Assembly (NCBI RefSeq): GCF_965363235.1 | Contig: NC_134845.1 | Span: 63,951,261 to 64,015,260, forward strand | Direction: 5' to 3' | DNA length: 64,000 nucleotides | From: Mytilus galloprovincialis | Lineage: Eukaryota > Mollusca > Bivalvia > Mytilida > Mytilidae | Shown here: in pieces, positions 46,176 to 57,811 of the stretch | Layout: the number at the start of each line of letters is the position of its first letter | Position numbering within the stretch: position 1 is the stretch's first letter | Notes under the pieces: model-generated | The model's database searches: none | Told to the model about the DNA's origin: nothing | Seen by the model: the letters and a program-made list of their open reading frames with translations, nothing else | Program-made: the position numbers and the translations under genes

Positions 46176-46319
46176 AAACTTATAAAAATATTTTCTACAA
46201 TATTCAGACAGACTAGTCAGTTTTAATTCGTGATACAGCTTTTTCGTCTTTTTAAACCCGTAAGACGATCGAAACCTTCGCATGATGAACATAAGAAAAT
46301 TCCCTGCTGAGGTCAGTGT

Positions 46320-48455
46320 TCAAATAAGAGAGTTGATTCATTCAACATTAGCAACATTTTTCATCAACAGTCGATTATTTATATAATATCACTCTATTTT
46401 GAAAAGAAATCCTTTTCGATTGTATCCCACATTTACAACAGAACCATTGCATCTGAAGTATTTAGCTACAATCAAGCATTAAAGGGTCTTGATTGGAAAA
46501 AATACCACAATTTGTCGGCATTTCTACGGGAACTAACTGTGCGCTTCTCCTTGCCGATCTCCTTTTATTTTCATATGAGTTTGAGTTCCTTTATACATAT
46601 GCATCTGCAAAAAAAGAGAAGACCAAAGTCAGATCATTTAATGTCATATATAGATATATTGATGATGTTCTTTTCATTAACACTCAAACCTTTTTTGATT
46701 GAATTTCTTTAATATATTCCCAAAAAACTAGAGATTATAGAAGAAACAGACGTGCTTCCTCCATCTCATTTGTAGACTTATACCTCGAATTTGACATTAG
46801 CGGTCATCTACGGACCAGAATCTATGTCAAACGAGACGATTTTAGTTTGAAACTGTCGATTCCTTGAACCTATGTAGCAGTATTACAACTTCACCTGCAT
46901 ATGGGATATCTTTTTCCTTGCTCATTTTTTTTATTCAAGAGCTTACGGATATTACTCATAATTAATTAAACGTCACCTGTGTCTTAGCAGAAAGTTGACG
47001 AACGCGGATTATGTAAAAGAACGTCTCGTCCTTTTTCGAAAAAGAAATTTCGGATGATACTAATATCTTGTTGATGAATTATCAGTTATAGCTTCACAAC
47101 TAATACTTGATTGTGTTGTAGTATAATTTCTAGGTTACTGGTGTTGCGTATCACTTACTTTACATGTTATATTGTTCTTTTGTTTGTCTTTGTAAACGAT
47201 CAACCTTTACTGTGTAGTCCATTTTTAGCTCACCTGGCAAATAGGGCCAAGTGAGCTTTTCTCATCACTTGGCGTCCGTCGTCCGTCGTCGTTGTTAACT
47301 TTTACAAAAATATTCTCCTCTGAAACTACTGGGCCAAATTTAACCAAACTTGGCTACAATCATCATTCAGGTATCTATGTTAAAAAATATGTCCGATGAC
47401 CAAGATGGCCGCCATAGCTTAAAGTAGAACATAGGGGTAAAATGTAGATTTTGGCTTATAACTCTGAAACCAAAGCATTAAAAGCAAATCTGACGATAGG
47501 TTAAATTGTTTATGAAGTCAATATCTCTCTTCCCTGAATTTTTCCGATGAATCAGACAATTGGTTGTTGGCTTGCTGCCCCTGAATTGATAATTTTAAGG
47601 AAATTTTGCTTTTTTTTGGTTATTTTCTTGAATACGGTTATAGATAGAGATAAAATGTAAAAAAGCAATAGTGTTCAGCAAAGTAAGATCTACAAATAAA
47701 TCACATTACCAAAAGGATCAGTTGACCCTTAAGGAGTTATTGCCCTTTATAGTCAATTTTTAACAATTTGTATAAATTTTGTAATTTTTTTTAATTTTTA
47801 CAAAATATTTTAACTACTGAGATAGATTCATAGGTTCATTATAGATAGAGATAGTTGTAAGCAGCAATAATGTTCAATATAGTTAGTTGAAGATCTACAA
47901 ACACATCATTATGATCACCAAAAAACAATTTTGTCATGAATCCATCTGTGTCCTTAATTTGTTTATGATATGCACATAGACCAAGGTGAGCGACACAGGC
48001 TCGTTAGAGCCTCTAGTTTGGTAATATCCTTTTAATGTGGCTCGGAACTTATGAATTCTGCAAAAGTGTAATTATGATTTGGTCATATTTTATATTCTTG
48101 TCTTTATTTTTGCTTAATATGTGCTTTGTCTATATGTATATTTTTAGATATTAGTTTGATTTTACAATGATAAATGCTGTACCCCTATTCTTTTACCTTT
48201 TTACCTAGGTATCGTTGTCTTGATCACACGTAGTTGTCAATACAATGGAATTGTACGCCACAGTCATACAAGTGAGAGGTTTGTCTAGCCATTAAACAAG
48301 TTTAATATGCCATTTTCTATATCAGGAAATGTCTGTACCAAGTGAATATGACAGTTGTTTTTCATTCGTTTGATGTGTTTGAAATTTAGATTTTCCCATT
48401 AGATAAGGGACATTCCGTCTTGAGTTATATTCGGAGTTCTACTTTTGGGAATGTT
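46320..48455 (+). mobile_element. Reverse-transcriptase retroelement with a family D insertion in its 3' tail
   Basis: The frame at 46493-46702 reads VGISTGTNCALLLADLLLFS and ends in YRYIDDVLFINTQTF. YIDDV is the RT catalytic box, and GxxxGTNCAxLLADL is the adjoining RT motif. Downstream, FVDLYLEFDISGHLRTRIY and KRDDFSLKL continue the palm/thumb region in another frame, so the copy is broken. The tail resumes after the family D insertion (47222-48022) with GGTAATATCCTTTTAATGTG and runs to GGGACATTCCGTCTTGAG. It belongs to the same broad RT group as 54876, but is a different family. Confidence 0.7.
47222..48022 (+). repeat. Repeat family D, full-length copy inserted in a retroelement
   Basis: It starts TTTTAGCTCACCTGGC with a CACTTGGCGTCCGTCGTCC block and ends GTGAGCGACACAGGCTCG...CTCTAGTTT. 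It contains AAGATGGCCGCCATAGC and two related halves, each with AGTAAGATCTACAAA. Its removal restores continuity of the retroelement tail. Confidence 0.75.
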
Positions 48456-48589
48456 AATGTTTGTAAACACACATTTCTGATCTCGTATATACATATACGT
48501 TAGACTTGTAGGATTCGTTGATCGGTTCATCAAAAGCCGATAGATAATATTTCCAGCAACTCAATTATACTCAATTAACTTGAGAATTG

Positions 48590-48900
48590 AATTAGGAATT
48601 TAGTCAAAGAGACAACAACCCGACCAAAGAGCAGAAAACCGCGAGAAAATCCCGCACCCAGAGGGAGGCTTCAGCTGGCCACAACACAAAATTGTTAACT
48701 ATTTCAGTGAAAATGAAATCCATCAAATCGAAAACAGCAGAAGGCAAAGCTAGCGTTTTGCGAAGAAAACTATAGCCCTTGGAAACAAAAAGCCCACTAG
48801 CAGCTGTGTCTACCCAGTATTTAAGAATTACCGGTCCATTATTAGTTAGATTACAATGCAACACAAAACAAAAGTGAATTCTAAACCACCCTTGTATACT
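48590..48900 (-). repeat. Repeat family C, diverged copy
   Basis: GAGACAACAACCCGACC, AAATCCCGCACCCAGAGGG and TTCAGCTGGCC start the copy in family C order. After 48700 the sequence differs from the other copies (a CTTGGAAACAAAAAGCCC stretch), so it is either a subfamily or a composite. Confidence 0.6.
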
Positions 48901-49039
48901 TCTTTTAATAATCCGTTAATTTATGCTATTTAAAATATTCCAACAAACACATTTTAACTGTTTCAACTCAAATGATTTTACTATAATTCTAACAAGAATA
49001 CTATCACGGTTTTGTTGATTTAGAAATGACATACTAATT

Positions 49040-49497
49040 AGAATCTTCCGGTAACAGTCTTGTATTATATCTACAGTTTCCCGTTCATGTCAAAACATGG
49101 ACGGAAACAAAATAGTCCATTTTTGTTCAGAATTTTTATCTGGACTCAATTTTTTTCTGTTTGATTTATATAGGTTAATGCTGAATTGAAACATATATGT
49201 AGATAAAAAAAAATTGCATCTTTTTGGGGATATCAATCCAGTAAAGTGGAAGGATATCGTGTTTACTGGAAGTGGTGCAGCCTAGTAAAAAACAGCAAAC
49301 AGAAATTAGACTTAAGTGTTACATTACTGTTTATTCCTCGTGGCACGACTCATTTTTCTCTCGATTAAATCACAATTTCACAGTGCATACATGATATGAA
49401 CATAAAAATATTCGTATGTAGAATTTTTTATTGATATTATTTTTTAAAGATCAGCTGTTTGCATGTAAATCTACGGAGCAGTCAATAACAAGACTGC
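49040..49497 (+). repeat. Direct repeat, left copy (about 450 bp)
   Basis: It runs from CAGTCTTGTATTA through CATGTCAAAACATGGACGG and AACAGCAAACAGAAA to AATAACAAGACTGCA, all matching 51252-51692 in the same order. A 3-way clue is the CATGTCAAAACATG near-palindrome at its start. No coding frame is shared. Confidence 0.75.
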
Positions 49498-51251
49498 ATA
49501 AGGTATTTTTTCATATGTCCACTGCAAGGTAGTAGCTCATGTGGACTTTTGTGTGCCGAAAATGATAAAACATCATGATTTTAAGAAAAAAATCATGGAG
49601 TATCAAGTAACACTGAAAAAAACCTGAAACTATGTAATAATCATGATTGTTTTTATACTAGACACCATTTTAAAGTATTAATAGACAGTTTGAGGTAAAT
49701 TGAGATTCTGGTAGTATTACATTCATGATTTTTTTTTTATTAAAAAGAACATAAAAAGATGTTTTATTGAAAATTAGTGCAAACTTGAAGAAACAGCGAC
49801 ATACATTTTTCCATTTAGGGTTATTATTTTACGGCTGAATTGTTGACATTTCGGTAGAATATGTATAAATGAACTTTTGATGAAAAAAGATTTTCACAAA
49901 ATGTTCACTTTGCATAAGTCTATGACTTCTTTTCCTGTCTGCGGCACTACATGGTTAATTGAAAATTCCATATTTGCGTTAAAATTTGTTTTAAAAGTAG
50001 AATTTTCCTAAAACTATCCATCATGTCAAGGGTTTTCGTGATTAGCTGTGACAAGTAATCAATATTCCTTCCCAAAAAAACAATTTGAGGTTTTTTTATT
50101 TTGGTTTTTATTGATTTTTATTTACAAATTTTATATGCATTGGGGTGTCAAGTACACTCTGAAAATCATGATATAGAAAACATGTTTAAAGACTTTATAG
50201 TCCAAAAGAGAAAGGTATGACCTTTCTTGTCTTTAGATATATGTATTTTAGCAAATTCTTCAATGTGAAACAGTTTTTTGTAGCTTTTTAATTTGACTTA
50301 AGCCTGAAGATTCATGGTATACCACCATCTTGGATTGTACTTTTGCAGAACTCGTTCAGTCTACAGTTATTTTCCCAAATTTATAGTCAGCTATGCAATA
50401 ATAATGATTGGACTGTTTATTTATATAAAGAAAACTTGCTGATTTATTGCATTAGTCAAATAATCAAACTAATACCACACATTTGTGTTTTAGAATCAAG
50501 TTTTCAACTCGGCCATTTAATAGGAGATAACTCTTTTTGTAACAAAATCTATACTGGACTGATAGAGACATTTATAATTTTTCCTTTTAGCAAGAAAACA
50601 ACTTCGATGACACCATTTTTTCTTTTCATTTTCTTAGAACATATTATAAACCCTATCTTCTCACAATTTATTTCAAAATTCTATCTCATAGATTTTTTGG
50701 AATGCACAAAAATGTGTTTTTCATGATTATTCTTAAATTTAGACAATTTTCAAAGACTCATAGCTTGAAAAATAGCACGGTGAGCCATCTTTTTTATTAT
50801 ATTTTTAAAAAGAGCATAGTAAAATCTTCAATTTAACAAAGTATCAGAAAATCTATCTCGGGAAACCTGTACCTATGATCTACTTAAAACAAGAGACCCA
50901 CTTGAGTATATTTCCTTGAAAAAAGGGGAAGGAGTTAACTATTGAATGTGGTTCAATGTAAGAGAAAGGAAATATAAAATAATAGATAAGAATATTCGTC
51001 TAGCTTCGCAGTATCAAATAATAAGAAAACATTCATTAAGAAAGACTAGAATGAGATTTACAGATAATTTGATGGACATGACTGATTTCAAAATTTTGCC
51101 TGTTTTCAGAAAGAAAGAGGTACTCCTTTAATAGTCGGGTTATTTTTATTAATACAGCTAAACAGTTCTTTTAATGGCATTTTTTATGTTCAAACATGAC
51201 TACTTAATGAAACTAGGTAAATGATTTTTTATAACATGTCATCATTGTTAT
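49498..51251. other. Unrecognised 1.75-kb interior between direct repeats
   Basis: The sequence is AT-rich with several CATGATTTT phrases. The longest frame (50343-50726, 127 codons) is Phe/Ile-rich without a recognised motif. No gag, protease, RT or integrase motif was seen. It could be unique sequence, the body of a non-autonomous element, or one period of a larger tandem repeat. Confidence 0.4.
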
Positions 51252-51692
51252 AGGTACCAGTCTTGTATTACAACTCTAGTTTCCGGTGCATGTCAAAACA
51301 TGGACGGAAACAAAATAGTCTGTCATTTTTGTCTGAATGATTATGTGGATTTTTTTTTCTGTTTTATTAAGTGTTTATGCTGAATTGAAACATACATATA
51401 GATTTTTTTTTAAATCTTGCAAATTTTGGGGATTTCAAAATGTTTCCTGACAGTGGCGCGGCCTAGTAAAAACAGCAAACAGAAAGTAAAAACAAAAAGG
51501 TTTTGACTTCAAGGTAAAGTAACGTTTTATTCTTCGTGGCGTGGCCCACTTTTTTATCGATTAAATCACTATTTCAAATTAGTTTATACATAATATGAAC
51601 CTGAAAAAAATATATGTAGCATTTTTTATTGTTTTATTTTCAAAGAAAAGCTGTTTTGAATGTAATCCCATGGAGCAATCAATTACAAGACT
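51252..51692 (+). repeat. Direct repeat, right copy
   Basis: Partner of 49040-49497: CAGTCTTGTATTACA, CATGTCAAAACATGGACGG, ATGCTGAATTGAAACATA, AACAGCAAACAGAAA and AATTACAAGACTGCA. The two copies have accumulated many substitutions and small gaps. The 109-codon frame at 51595 starts inside it and is a by-product. Confidence 0.75.
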
Positions 51693-52277
51693 GCAACCTT
51701 CCGAGCGGATTTGTTGCATGTTCCGCTCGATGTTTTACTTTTCACTTATGAAGACCAAATTAAATCGTATTATATCGAAATTATCCCGATTTTTTTTCTG
51801 TTTAACGTGTGTTATTGATCTTCGTATTTGCTCATTTTGTATATCGGCTTTTATCATATACTTGTATGAAATATTACTAAAATTTTACAGTTCAATAACA
51901 TTTAAAATATTAAAAGGCTATTAAAGGTTTGCTAGGTTTATTCAACAGATTTCCCAGAATTTCATCAGTTGGCTGATAAAGGGACCTTTATTGACTGCTT
52001 CCGAAATGTTATCACATGCCTTTCCGTCATTTCCGTGACGTTTATCACATGCAACTTCGTGCATTTCCGGAAATTTGTTCGAAAACGACAAAACAGTTCG
52101 GAAAACAGCAAGTGATTTAAATTAATACTTTTCACAAAATAGTTGAGAAGCAAATATATGTTGTGACAAGATAAATAAAATGCTTGTAATATCAATAAAA
52201 ACAATTAAATTAAAAAAAACTTTTAATCAATAGTTCTTGTCTGTATTTCTTCTGCTGAAGTATATGATAAAAAGATC
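51693..52277. other. No gene seen
   Basis: AT-rich spacer. The phrase CTGATAAAGGGACCTTTA at 51974 contains a small palindrome and resembles the GATAAAGGG of hairpin 3, perhaps an older relative. Confidence 0.45.
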
Positions 52278-52410
52278 ATTACATGTCATTTTTCATATCA
52301 GACCCTTTATCGGCCCTCGTTCATGATATCATCCCTCGAGCCTGGGGCTCTTGGGCCGATATCATGACCTAGGGCCGATAAAGGGTCTGATATGAAAAAT
52401 GCCATGTAAT
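52278..52410. repeat. Long hairpin element 3
   Basis: The left arm ATTACATGTCATTTTTCATA (52278 on, about 40 bases, through CCCTTTATCGGCCC) pairs with the right arm ending TATGAAAAATGCCATGTAAT at 52410, with one small mismatch region. A second inner stem is TCATGATATC/GATATCATGA. The tip is CGAGCCTGGGGCTC. It lies just left of the WSC duplicate. Confidence 0.8.
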
Positions 52411-52916
52411 AATCTATACATATATCCTAATTAAGTTACCAATCAATATTTTCAACTTGACGTTTACCAGCAAATCTTCAATCATCATTTATGATATGAT
52501 ATCTAATTTTACCTGAATAAGTATTGATAGATAACTTTATGACAAGCCAAAATCGATATGCATTAAACGGAATAACAGAATTGCTGGGTTTTTGTAATTA
52601 TTAGGGAGGTCAATTTTGTCTATGTGGACATGATGATAACGGTGAAAAAGCTTAAAGTGAACGTTTACCAGAATCTTTTGCAGCCTGAAATGGGATGGCG
52701 ACCTGCTAGGAAATTTTTCACCACGGAATAAAGTCTATTTATCCTGCCATCATCTAACAATAATTCCCCTAATATTCGCTTCCATGTCGAGCAACCTGAT
52801 AAATCAATATTTCTTTCTTGGTTAAAGTTTATTTTGGGGTTCTCTTTGCGGTCCGCTTTTCTGCTATATGTATGTTGTTTTGTTTCAATATGAACGAGGC
52901 TATGACTTGGATTTAC

Positions 52917-53060
52917 ATAAACTCATCATAAATACCAGGACTAAATTTAGTATATACGCCAGACGCGCGTTTCGTCTACAAAAGACTCATAAGAGGCGCT
53001 CGAAATCAAAAAAGTTAAAAAGGCCAAATAAAATACTAAGTTGAAGAGCATTGAGAACCT
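52917..53060 (+). repeat. Repeat family F within the WSC duplicate
   Basis: ACTCATCATAAATACCAGG, TACGCCAGACGCGCGTTTCG, AAAGACTCATAAGAGGCGC and GTTGAAGAGCATTGAGAACC in family order. It is absent from the equivalent place in the first copy, so the insertion came after the duplication. Confidence 0.7.
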
Positions 53061-53104
53061 TAACGACTTACGTTTAATCGCCGGAGGCTAATTGCAGCAC
53101 ACGA

Positions 53105-53241
53105 ACAATATTATGTAAATTGTCGGTTATATAAAATGTATTTGTACTCGATGCAAAACAGGAGACAAACTCGCATTTCGTCCTGTTTCTAAAGCTCGTA
53201 CAAATACATTTTATATTTTCCGACAATGTACATATATTGTG
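53105..53241. repeat. Long hairpin element 4
   Basis: The left arm ACAATATTATGTAAATTGTC (53105-53150, ending TTTGTACTCG) pairs with the right arm CGTACAAATACATTTTATAT...ATATATTGT (53197-53241), with mismatches. An inner stem AAACAGGA/TCCTGTTT surrounds CGCATTTCG. It is specific to the second WSC copy. Confidence 0.7.
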
Positions 53242-53504
53242 TAAATATAGAGGTAAGATATCCGAGATAAGTATATTGATAAAGGTAGATTTCAGATAAA
53301 TAGGCTTTTGAGTCCAAATATGGGACAAACAGTATTTACTGTAACCTGATATTACTAGATAAACACTTTACAAGATTTAGAGAGTAATTTCTTCCATGAA
53401 TATTATACTAATATGTATTGTTATGTACTACATTGAAGATCTTGTGATAATAGTACATGATAATTTTCGTGTGGTTGTATTGTTTAATTGCTGTTATACA
53501 ATAA

Positions 53505-54045
53505 GACATGATATGGTATGGCATGATTGACAATGCAATAATACAACTATCTTCAAACGACCTAATAACTTTCAATTTAAAAACTCTAGCTTACGAAATG
53601 ACTGTCAACAAGGACCAAAACCCAAACCATAAAGCAAGATATTGAGGTCCGCAAAATGACAAAAATAATATAATACAGTTACAACGAATTCAATAACGGA
53701 TTAATGTATGTACAAAAAATAGAATTAAACTTAAAACTGTGGATTCCTTATTATTCGTTGGAAACCAATTTCCGTGGGTTTCGTGGGTTCTGATGAACCA
53801 CGAATTCACATATTCAACGAATTACAAATTTTCTACAGGCTTTAGACATGTTAGAGACAGAAATCGGCAAACCACAAATTCAAATATCCACGAAATGTAA
53901 GTTTTCCTCGATCCACGAAAATTGATACCCACGAAAATAAATGAATCCACAGTAAACAGCACAAAACAACAAACACTGATTTACAGGCTTTGTAATTGGG
54001 ATAGGCGTATACAGAATATGGAGGGTGTTAAATATGTTTATGGGC
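53505..54045 (-). repeat. Family A copy (duplicate of 12545-12885), interrupted by a MITE
   Basis: GGTATGGCATGATTGACAATG starts the unit, and GAGGTCCGCAAAATGAC and TTAATGTATGTACAAAA follow. After the MITE it resumes with AAACAACAAACACTG, ACAGGCTTTGTAATTGGG and TTAAATATGTTTATGGG. The same insertion sits at the same site in the first WSC copy. Confidence 0.65.
53741..53955. mobile_element. MITE with ACTGTGGATTC terminal inverted repeats
   Basis: The left end is ACTGTGGATTCCTTATTATTC and the right end is the complement (ATAAATGAATCCACAGT), giving about 25-bp imperfect terminal inverted repeats. The interior has several CCACGAA phrases in both orientations (CCACGAATTCACATATTC, CCACGAAATG). It is about 215 bp with no frame. 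The target duplication is not clear. It interrupts a family A repeat. Confidence 0.75.
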
Positions 54046-54291
54046 CCTCATGCTCTTTTATTTCCAGTTTCATTCAGGCATGTGTCATTGTTGGGTGTAA
54101 TGAACATGTTGATTATTTCTTGTACGTTTTGCCACAATTGCTAAAGCAACAAAACATATTCCAGTTTTCAACATTGCATTTATAGTGTAAATGTTTTATG
54201 ATGATGCTTAATATATTTTCTTTAACCGTTATTTCTTGATTTGTAGTATGAAGCAAAGGAAAATTTCTGTTTCAGTAAAAAATCACGAATA

Positions 54292-55660
54292 TGTAGCGAG
54301 AAATTCCCGCCCCCGGAGGCGTCCTTCAGCTGTTCCATAAACAAATATATACTAGTTTAGGGATAATAAACGCCATACTAATTTTCAAATGGTACACAAG
54401 AAACTAAAATTAAAATAATACAAGACTAACAAAGGTCAGAAGCTCCTGACCTGGGATAGGCGCAAACATGCGACGGGGTTAAACATGTTTATGAGATCTC
54501 AACCCTCCCTCTATACCTCTAGCCAATGTAGAAAAGTAAACGCATAACAATACGCACATTAAAATTCAGTTCAAGAGAAGTCCGAGTCTAATGTCAGAAG
54601 ATGTCACCAAAGAAAAAATAAACAAAATGAGAATAATACATAAATAACAACAGACTACTAGCAGTTAACTGACATGCCAGCTCCAGACTTCAATTAAACT
54701 GATTGAAAGATAATGATTTCATCATATGAATATCAGGCACAATCCTTCCCGTTAGGGGTTAAGTATCATACCATCATAACATATATGAGAAGAACACAAC
54801 CCGTGTCATGCCAACAACTGTTTTTTGTATAAATGTGTTTAGTTCCGATGCAAAGACCCTATGAGTGAATCAATATTAACGCCAAAATATGCAATCTTTA
54901 ATGACTTGACAACAGTTTCGTAACTGTATCCCTTCTTTTAGTCTATTTAAAGGTTTTGTTAATTTCTGTGGTGAATACAGACATTTTTGTGCTTGATAAA
55001 GAATATTTCCATAAAAAATTGGATGTGAAATACCTGAACGTATAAGAAGTCTGCTTGTTGGGCTATATTTACGAATGATGTCCTTATACAGATGATAAAA
55101 TTTAGTAAATGTTTTGACTAGTTTGTGATATCGAAAACCCTGGTGTAATAATTTTTCAGTAATACATAATTTTTTCTCGTTGAAATCTAAAAAATTGTTA
55201 CATACACGATCGAATCGTACAAGTTGAGATACATAAACACCGTAAGATGGTGACAAGGGAACGTCACCATCTAAAAATAGATAATTAACGATAGGAAATG
55301 AAAAATCATCTCTTTTATCATAAAGTTTAGTATGAAGCTTTCCGTTAGCGATATAGATATTAAGATTGAGGAATGGGCAGTGGTGATCGTTAGTATTAGC
55401 TTTATTTAAAATAAGTTCAACAGGATAAATTTCTTTAGTATATATACTGAAGTCGTCATTATTGAGAGCCAAAATATCATCCAATATCTAAAAGTATTAT
55501 TAGATTTGTTTATCAGATGTTGTTTGGATGGGTCTTTGCTGTTTTTTGGTATAAATTGTAACTCATTGCAAGACAACACATGTCCGCAAAAAATGGTGCA
55601 CAGATGGTCCCCATTAAAATTCCGATAACCTGACAATATACGGAATCTCAAAAGCGAACA
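54292..55660 (-). mobile_element. Retroelement copy: RT palm/thumb with family C as its 3' tail
   Basis: The minus-strand frame 55484-54876 reads MDDILALNNDDFSIYTKEIY, CPFLNLNIYIANGKLHTKLY, DKRDDFSFPIVNY, GVYVSQLVRFDRVCNNFLDF and LLHQGFRYHKLVKTFTKFYH. This is an RT from just after the YxDD box through the thumb. The DKRDDF block and the SQLVRF...R region recall Penelope-like RTs. Further RT-type sequence continues upstream to about 55660 in other frames. Directly downstream (54850-54292) is the family C repeat, which identifies family C as the tail of this element. Clade assignment is tentative; no GIY-YIG endonuclease was seen. Confidence 0.75.
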
Positions 55661-55699
55661 AAAATCTCATCTAGTTAAACTTCAAGGGCAGATATAGTA

Positions 55700-56860
55700 T
55701 CAAAGCATGTCCAATCGACATAGTTCTTTCTATTGCTACTAAAAAATGACCTAAAAGAGTTTGATCATATAGATTCACAATCTTACTTTTTAAATTCTAA
55801 TAGTTTCATTGTATCTGACCACAAGTATTAATCGGTATATTTCAGACGATACCTTAAATATTAGCCCTGATCTGTTCTAGACTGACACTATATGCCTAAT
55901 ATGCAGCATACGAGCTCACTAGGTAACGGTTAATAGGAAGATACATTATCCAAACTCATTATTCTGACTCCAAACCGACTAGTCTTTATTTTTACTCCTT
56001 AATGCCACGTGTTTAAAGTTGAAGATGCATATACCAATTGTATAGGTTTTTTTTAAACCTCCAGTAACCTAGGCAAACACGCTCCCTCGAGGCAACAATT
56101 GTTAGTTCTATGTAGAAGACTTCTTTATCGATCTAAATAAAAATAACATGCAATTTCTATTGATTTACCTTGCTTTGGACTCTGTGCGTGTGTGGATTTT
56201 TTGGTATTATATTATTATTCTGTATCCTTTCTTTTCTGAGTATACATGTACATGTTTTATTTATTTGTCAAGCGGATATAGGAAACCCTGTTATCACTAA
56301 GACTTAAGTCTTTCACACAAACGCGGTATTATCAAAAAATAGTTGTAGCTATCGAAGAACAATATTCAAATGGAATGTATATGTCGTCATTCCAAATATG
56401 CAAATTTTACTCATAAATTGCCATTTGCCTCCCGAGACACATCACAAGTAACAGTTAAAAAAAATGATCGTTTTTCGAACTATTTAATCAACCTCAACTG
56501 GTTTTGATTTTTTTACTCGAATAAAACAGACCCCCAATTGAACTCAAAACTACATTCCTGTAGTACATGCTAAATTTTACGGTGATGTTGTTAACTGAGC
56601 TCGGATATGTATAAATATACTATCTGGTTTAATCTGTTCAATCCTTTAAATAAACCTAATTTGGAATGTTACAGTTTCAACACAGTAATTCAATCTTTGA
56701 TTGTTGATTTTGTTATAAGAAAATTAAAACCATACTAAATATTGCACACGGTACTGAAGTATGTCAAAACCTATAGTTATTCATTGTACAAGGCAGTGGG
56801 TTTTTTAACTGTTAATGATGTTTTTACTGTTAAGTGGTTGATATTTCAACCTTCGATACA
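55700..56860. other. No gene seen
   Basis: AT-rich spacer. The first 100 bases (CAAAGCATGTCCAATCGAC) may still belong to the retroelement. Nothing else is recognised. Confidence 0.45.
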
Positions 56861-56869
56861 GGATTCTTT

Positions 56870-57110
56870 TCATTAGTTATTATGACAGCTTGCAGCTAGC
56901 TGTCATCAACTGCGAGTACTCTCAGATCTGTTACCTTTGTTTTGGGTTTAGACTAGTACTCGTCCAATCTGTGTTTTAGTTAGATATATTTCTACGTGTA
57001 TACAAGAGTTAAGCATTTTTTAATTGAATGTTATAGTTTGTTCTTATGTTGTTCCGTTACAACACTGTCCCGGAATTAAGGAGCGCTCTCAAACATGTTT
57101 ATCCCCTCCA
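56870..57110 (+). repeat. Family A tail, sense orientation
   Basis: CAGCTAGCTGTCA-CAACTGCGAGTACTCTCAGATCTG begins the piece (shown in parts: AGCTAGCTGTCA, CTGCGAGTACTCTC). CCAATCTGTGTTTTAG and ACAACACTGTCCCGGAATTAAGG follow in tail order. It is followed at once by an opposite-orientation family A copy. Confidence 0.65.
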
Positions 57111-57144
57111 CATTCTTCATATGTATAAAAAAAAAATGTGTAAA

Positions 57145-57365
57145 TAAAACAACTATTCACAAGAGAGCAAATGAAATAGAAATCAATATATATAGATCAC
57201 CGCTCGGCCTTCAACAATAAACATAGTCAAACAAACTTAAACGAGATATATAATGGCTTATGTACATGATAAACGAAGTCAAATATATAACACATCAACA
57301 AACGACAACATCTGAATTACAGGCTTCTGACTTGGGACCTGTTCAAAGTTTGACGATACCATGTA
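57145..57365 (-). repeat. Family A copy, inverse to its neighbour
   Basis: AACAACTATTCACAAGAGAGC, ATATAGATCACCGCTCGGCC, CAACAATAAACATAG and ACAGGCTTCTGACTTGGGACC follow family A order, lacking the first few bases. Confidence 0.65.
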
Positions 57366-57811
57366 GTTCAGTGGTTATTCTGGCATATTTTTTTATATCG
57401 TGTGGTTTTCTATAATTGCTTATATCAACTTCATTTGTCTTTGGCTGATAGCTGGTAATCTTTTCCATAACTTCGTATTTTCAGGATAGCAAAAATAGAT
57501 ATATATCATAGATATATGATAGTACATCGTTCTTTAAAAGTACAATGGCGTTTAGAATAAGTCACTTTGTCGTATATACTCAATGATATTTTTTTTTATA
57601 ATCTAAGGTTATAGATATCGTTTAAATTCTCATGATTCTATTTACTTGATATAGAAACAGATCATTATTCACTGATTTGAAAAAAAGTAATTTTGGTGTT
57701 ATTTCTTTAACTGATATCGACTCTTACATACATAATTATTTCGATTCTGGAAAAATATTTAGTTTCATATACTACAAAGCAACATTCATATTTTTATTAT
57801 CATTAATTTCA
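57366..57811. other. 3' flank of the intact collagen-like gene
   Basis: AT-rich. TTTTATT at 57794 gives an AATAAA on the minus strand about 12-18 bases past the stop codon, a likely polyA signal. No other feature was seen. Confidence 0.5.

Larger units (their letters stand above)
52475..54290 (+). pseudogene. Degraded second copy of the 3' half of the WSC gene
   Basis: The region aligns with 11945-13100. Exon C homologue: 52604 on (GGAGGTCAATTTTGTCTATG, reading GGQFCLCGHD), with in-frame stops soon after. The donor-like GAGGTAAGATATCC at 53250 matches 12202. Exon D homologue: TATGAAGCAAAGG after TTTGTAG at 54251, giving V-stop as in the first copy. No coiled-coil exon or first WSC exon was found upstream. 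The copy has since received a family F repeat, a hairpin, a MITE and a family C retroelement, the last right after exon D. It is non-functional. Confidence 0.75.

Noticed and set aside
50343-50726. 127-codon plus-strand frame between the direct repeats
   Set aside because: Phe/Ile-rich with no recognised domain; it lies in low-complexity sequence and the flanking DNA offers no start or splice support.
49040-51692. Calling the direct-repeat pair an LTR element
   Set aside because: No characteristic element gene, primer site or polypurine tract was recognised, and the repeat ends are not clearly defined, so only 'direct repeats' is claimed.
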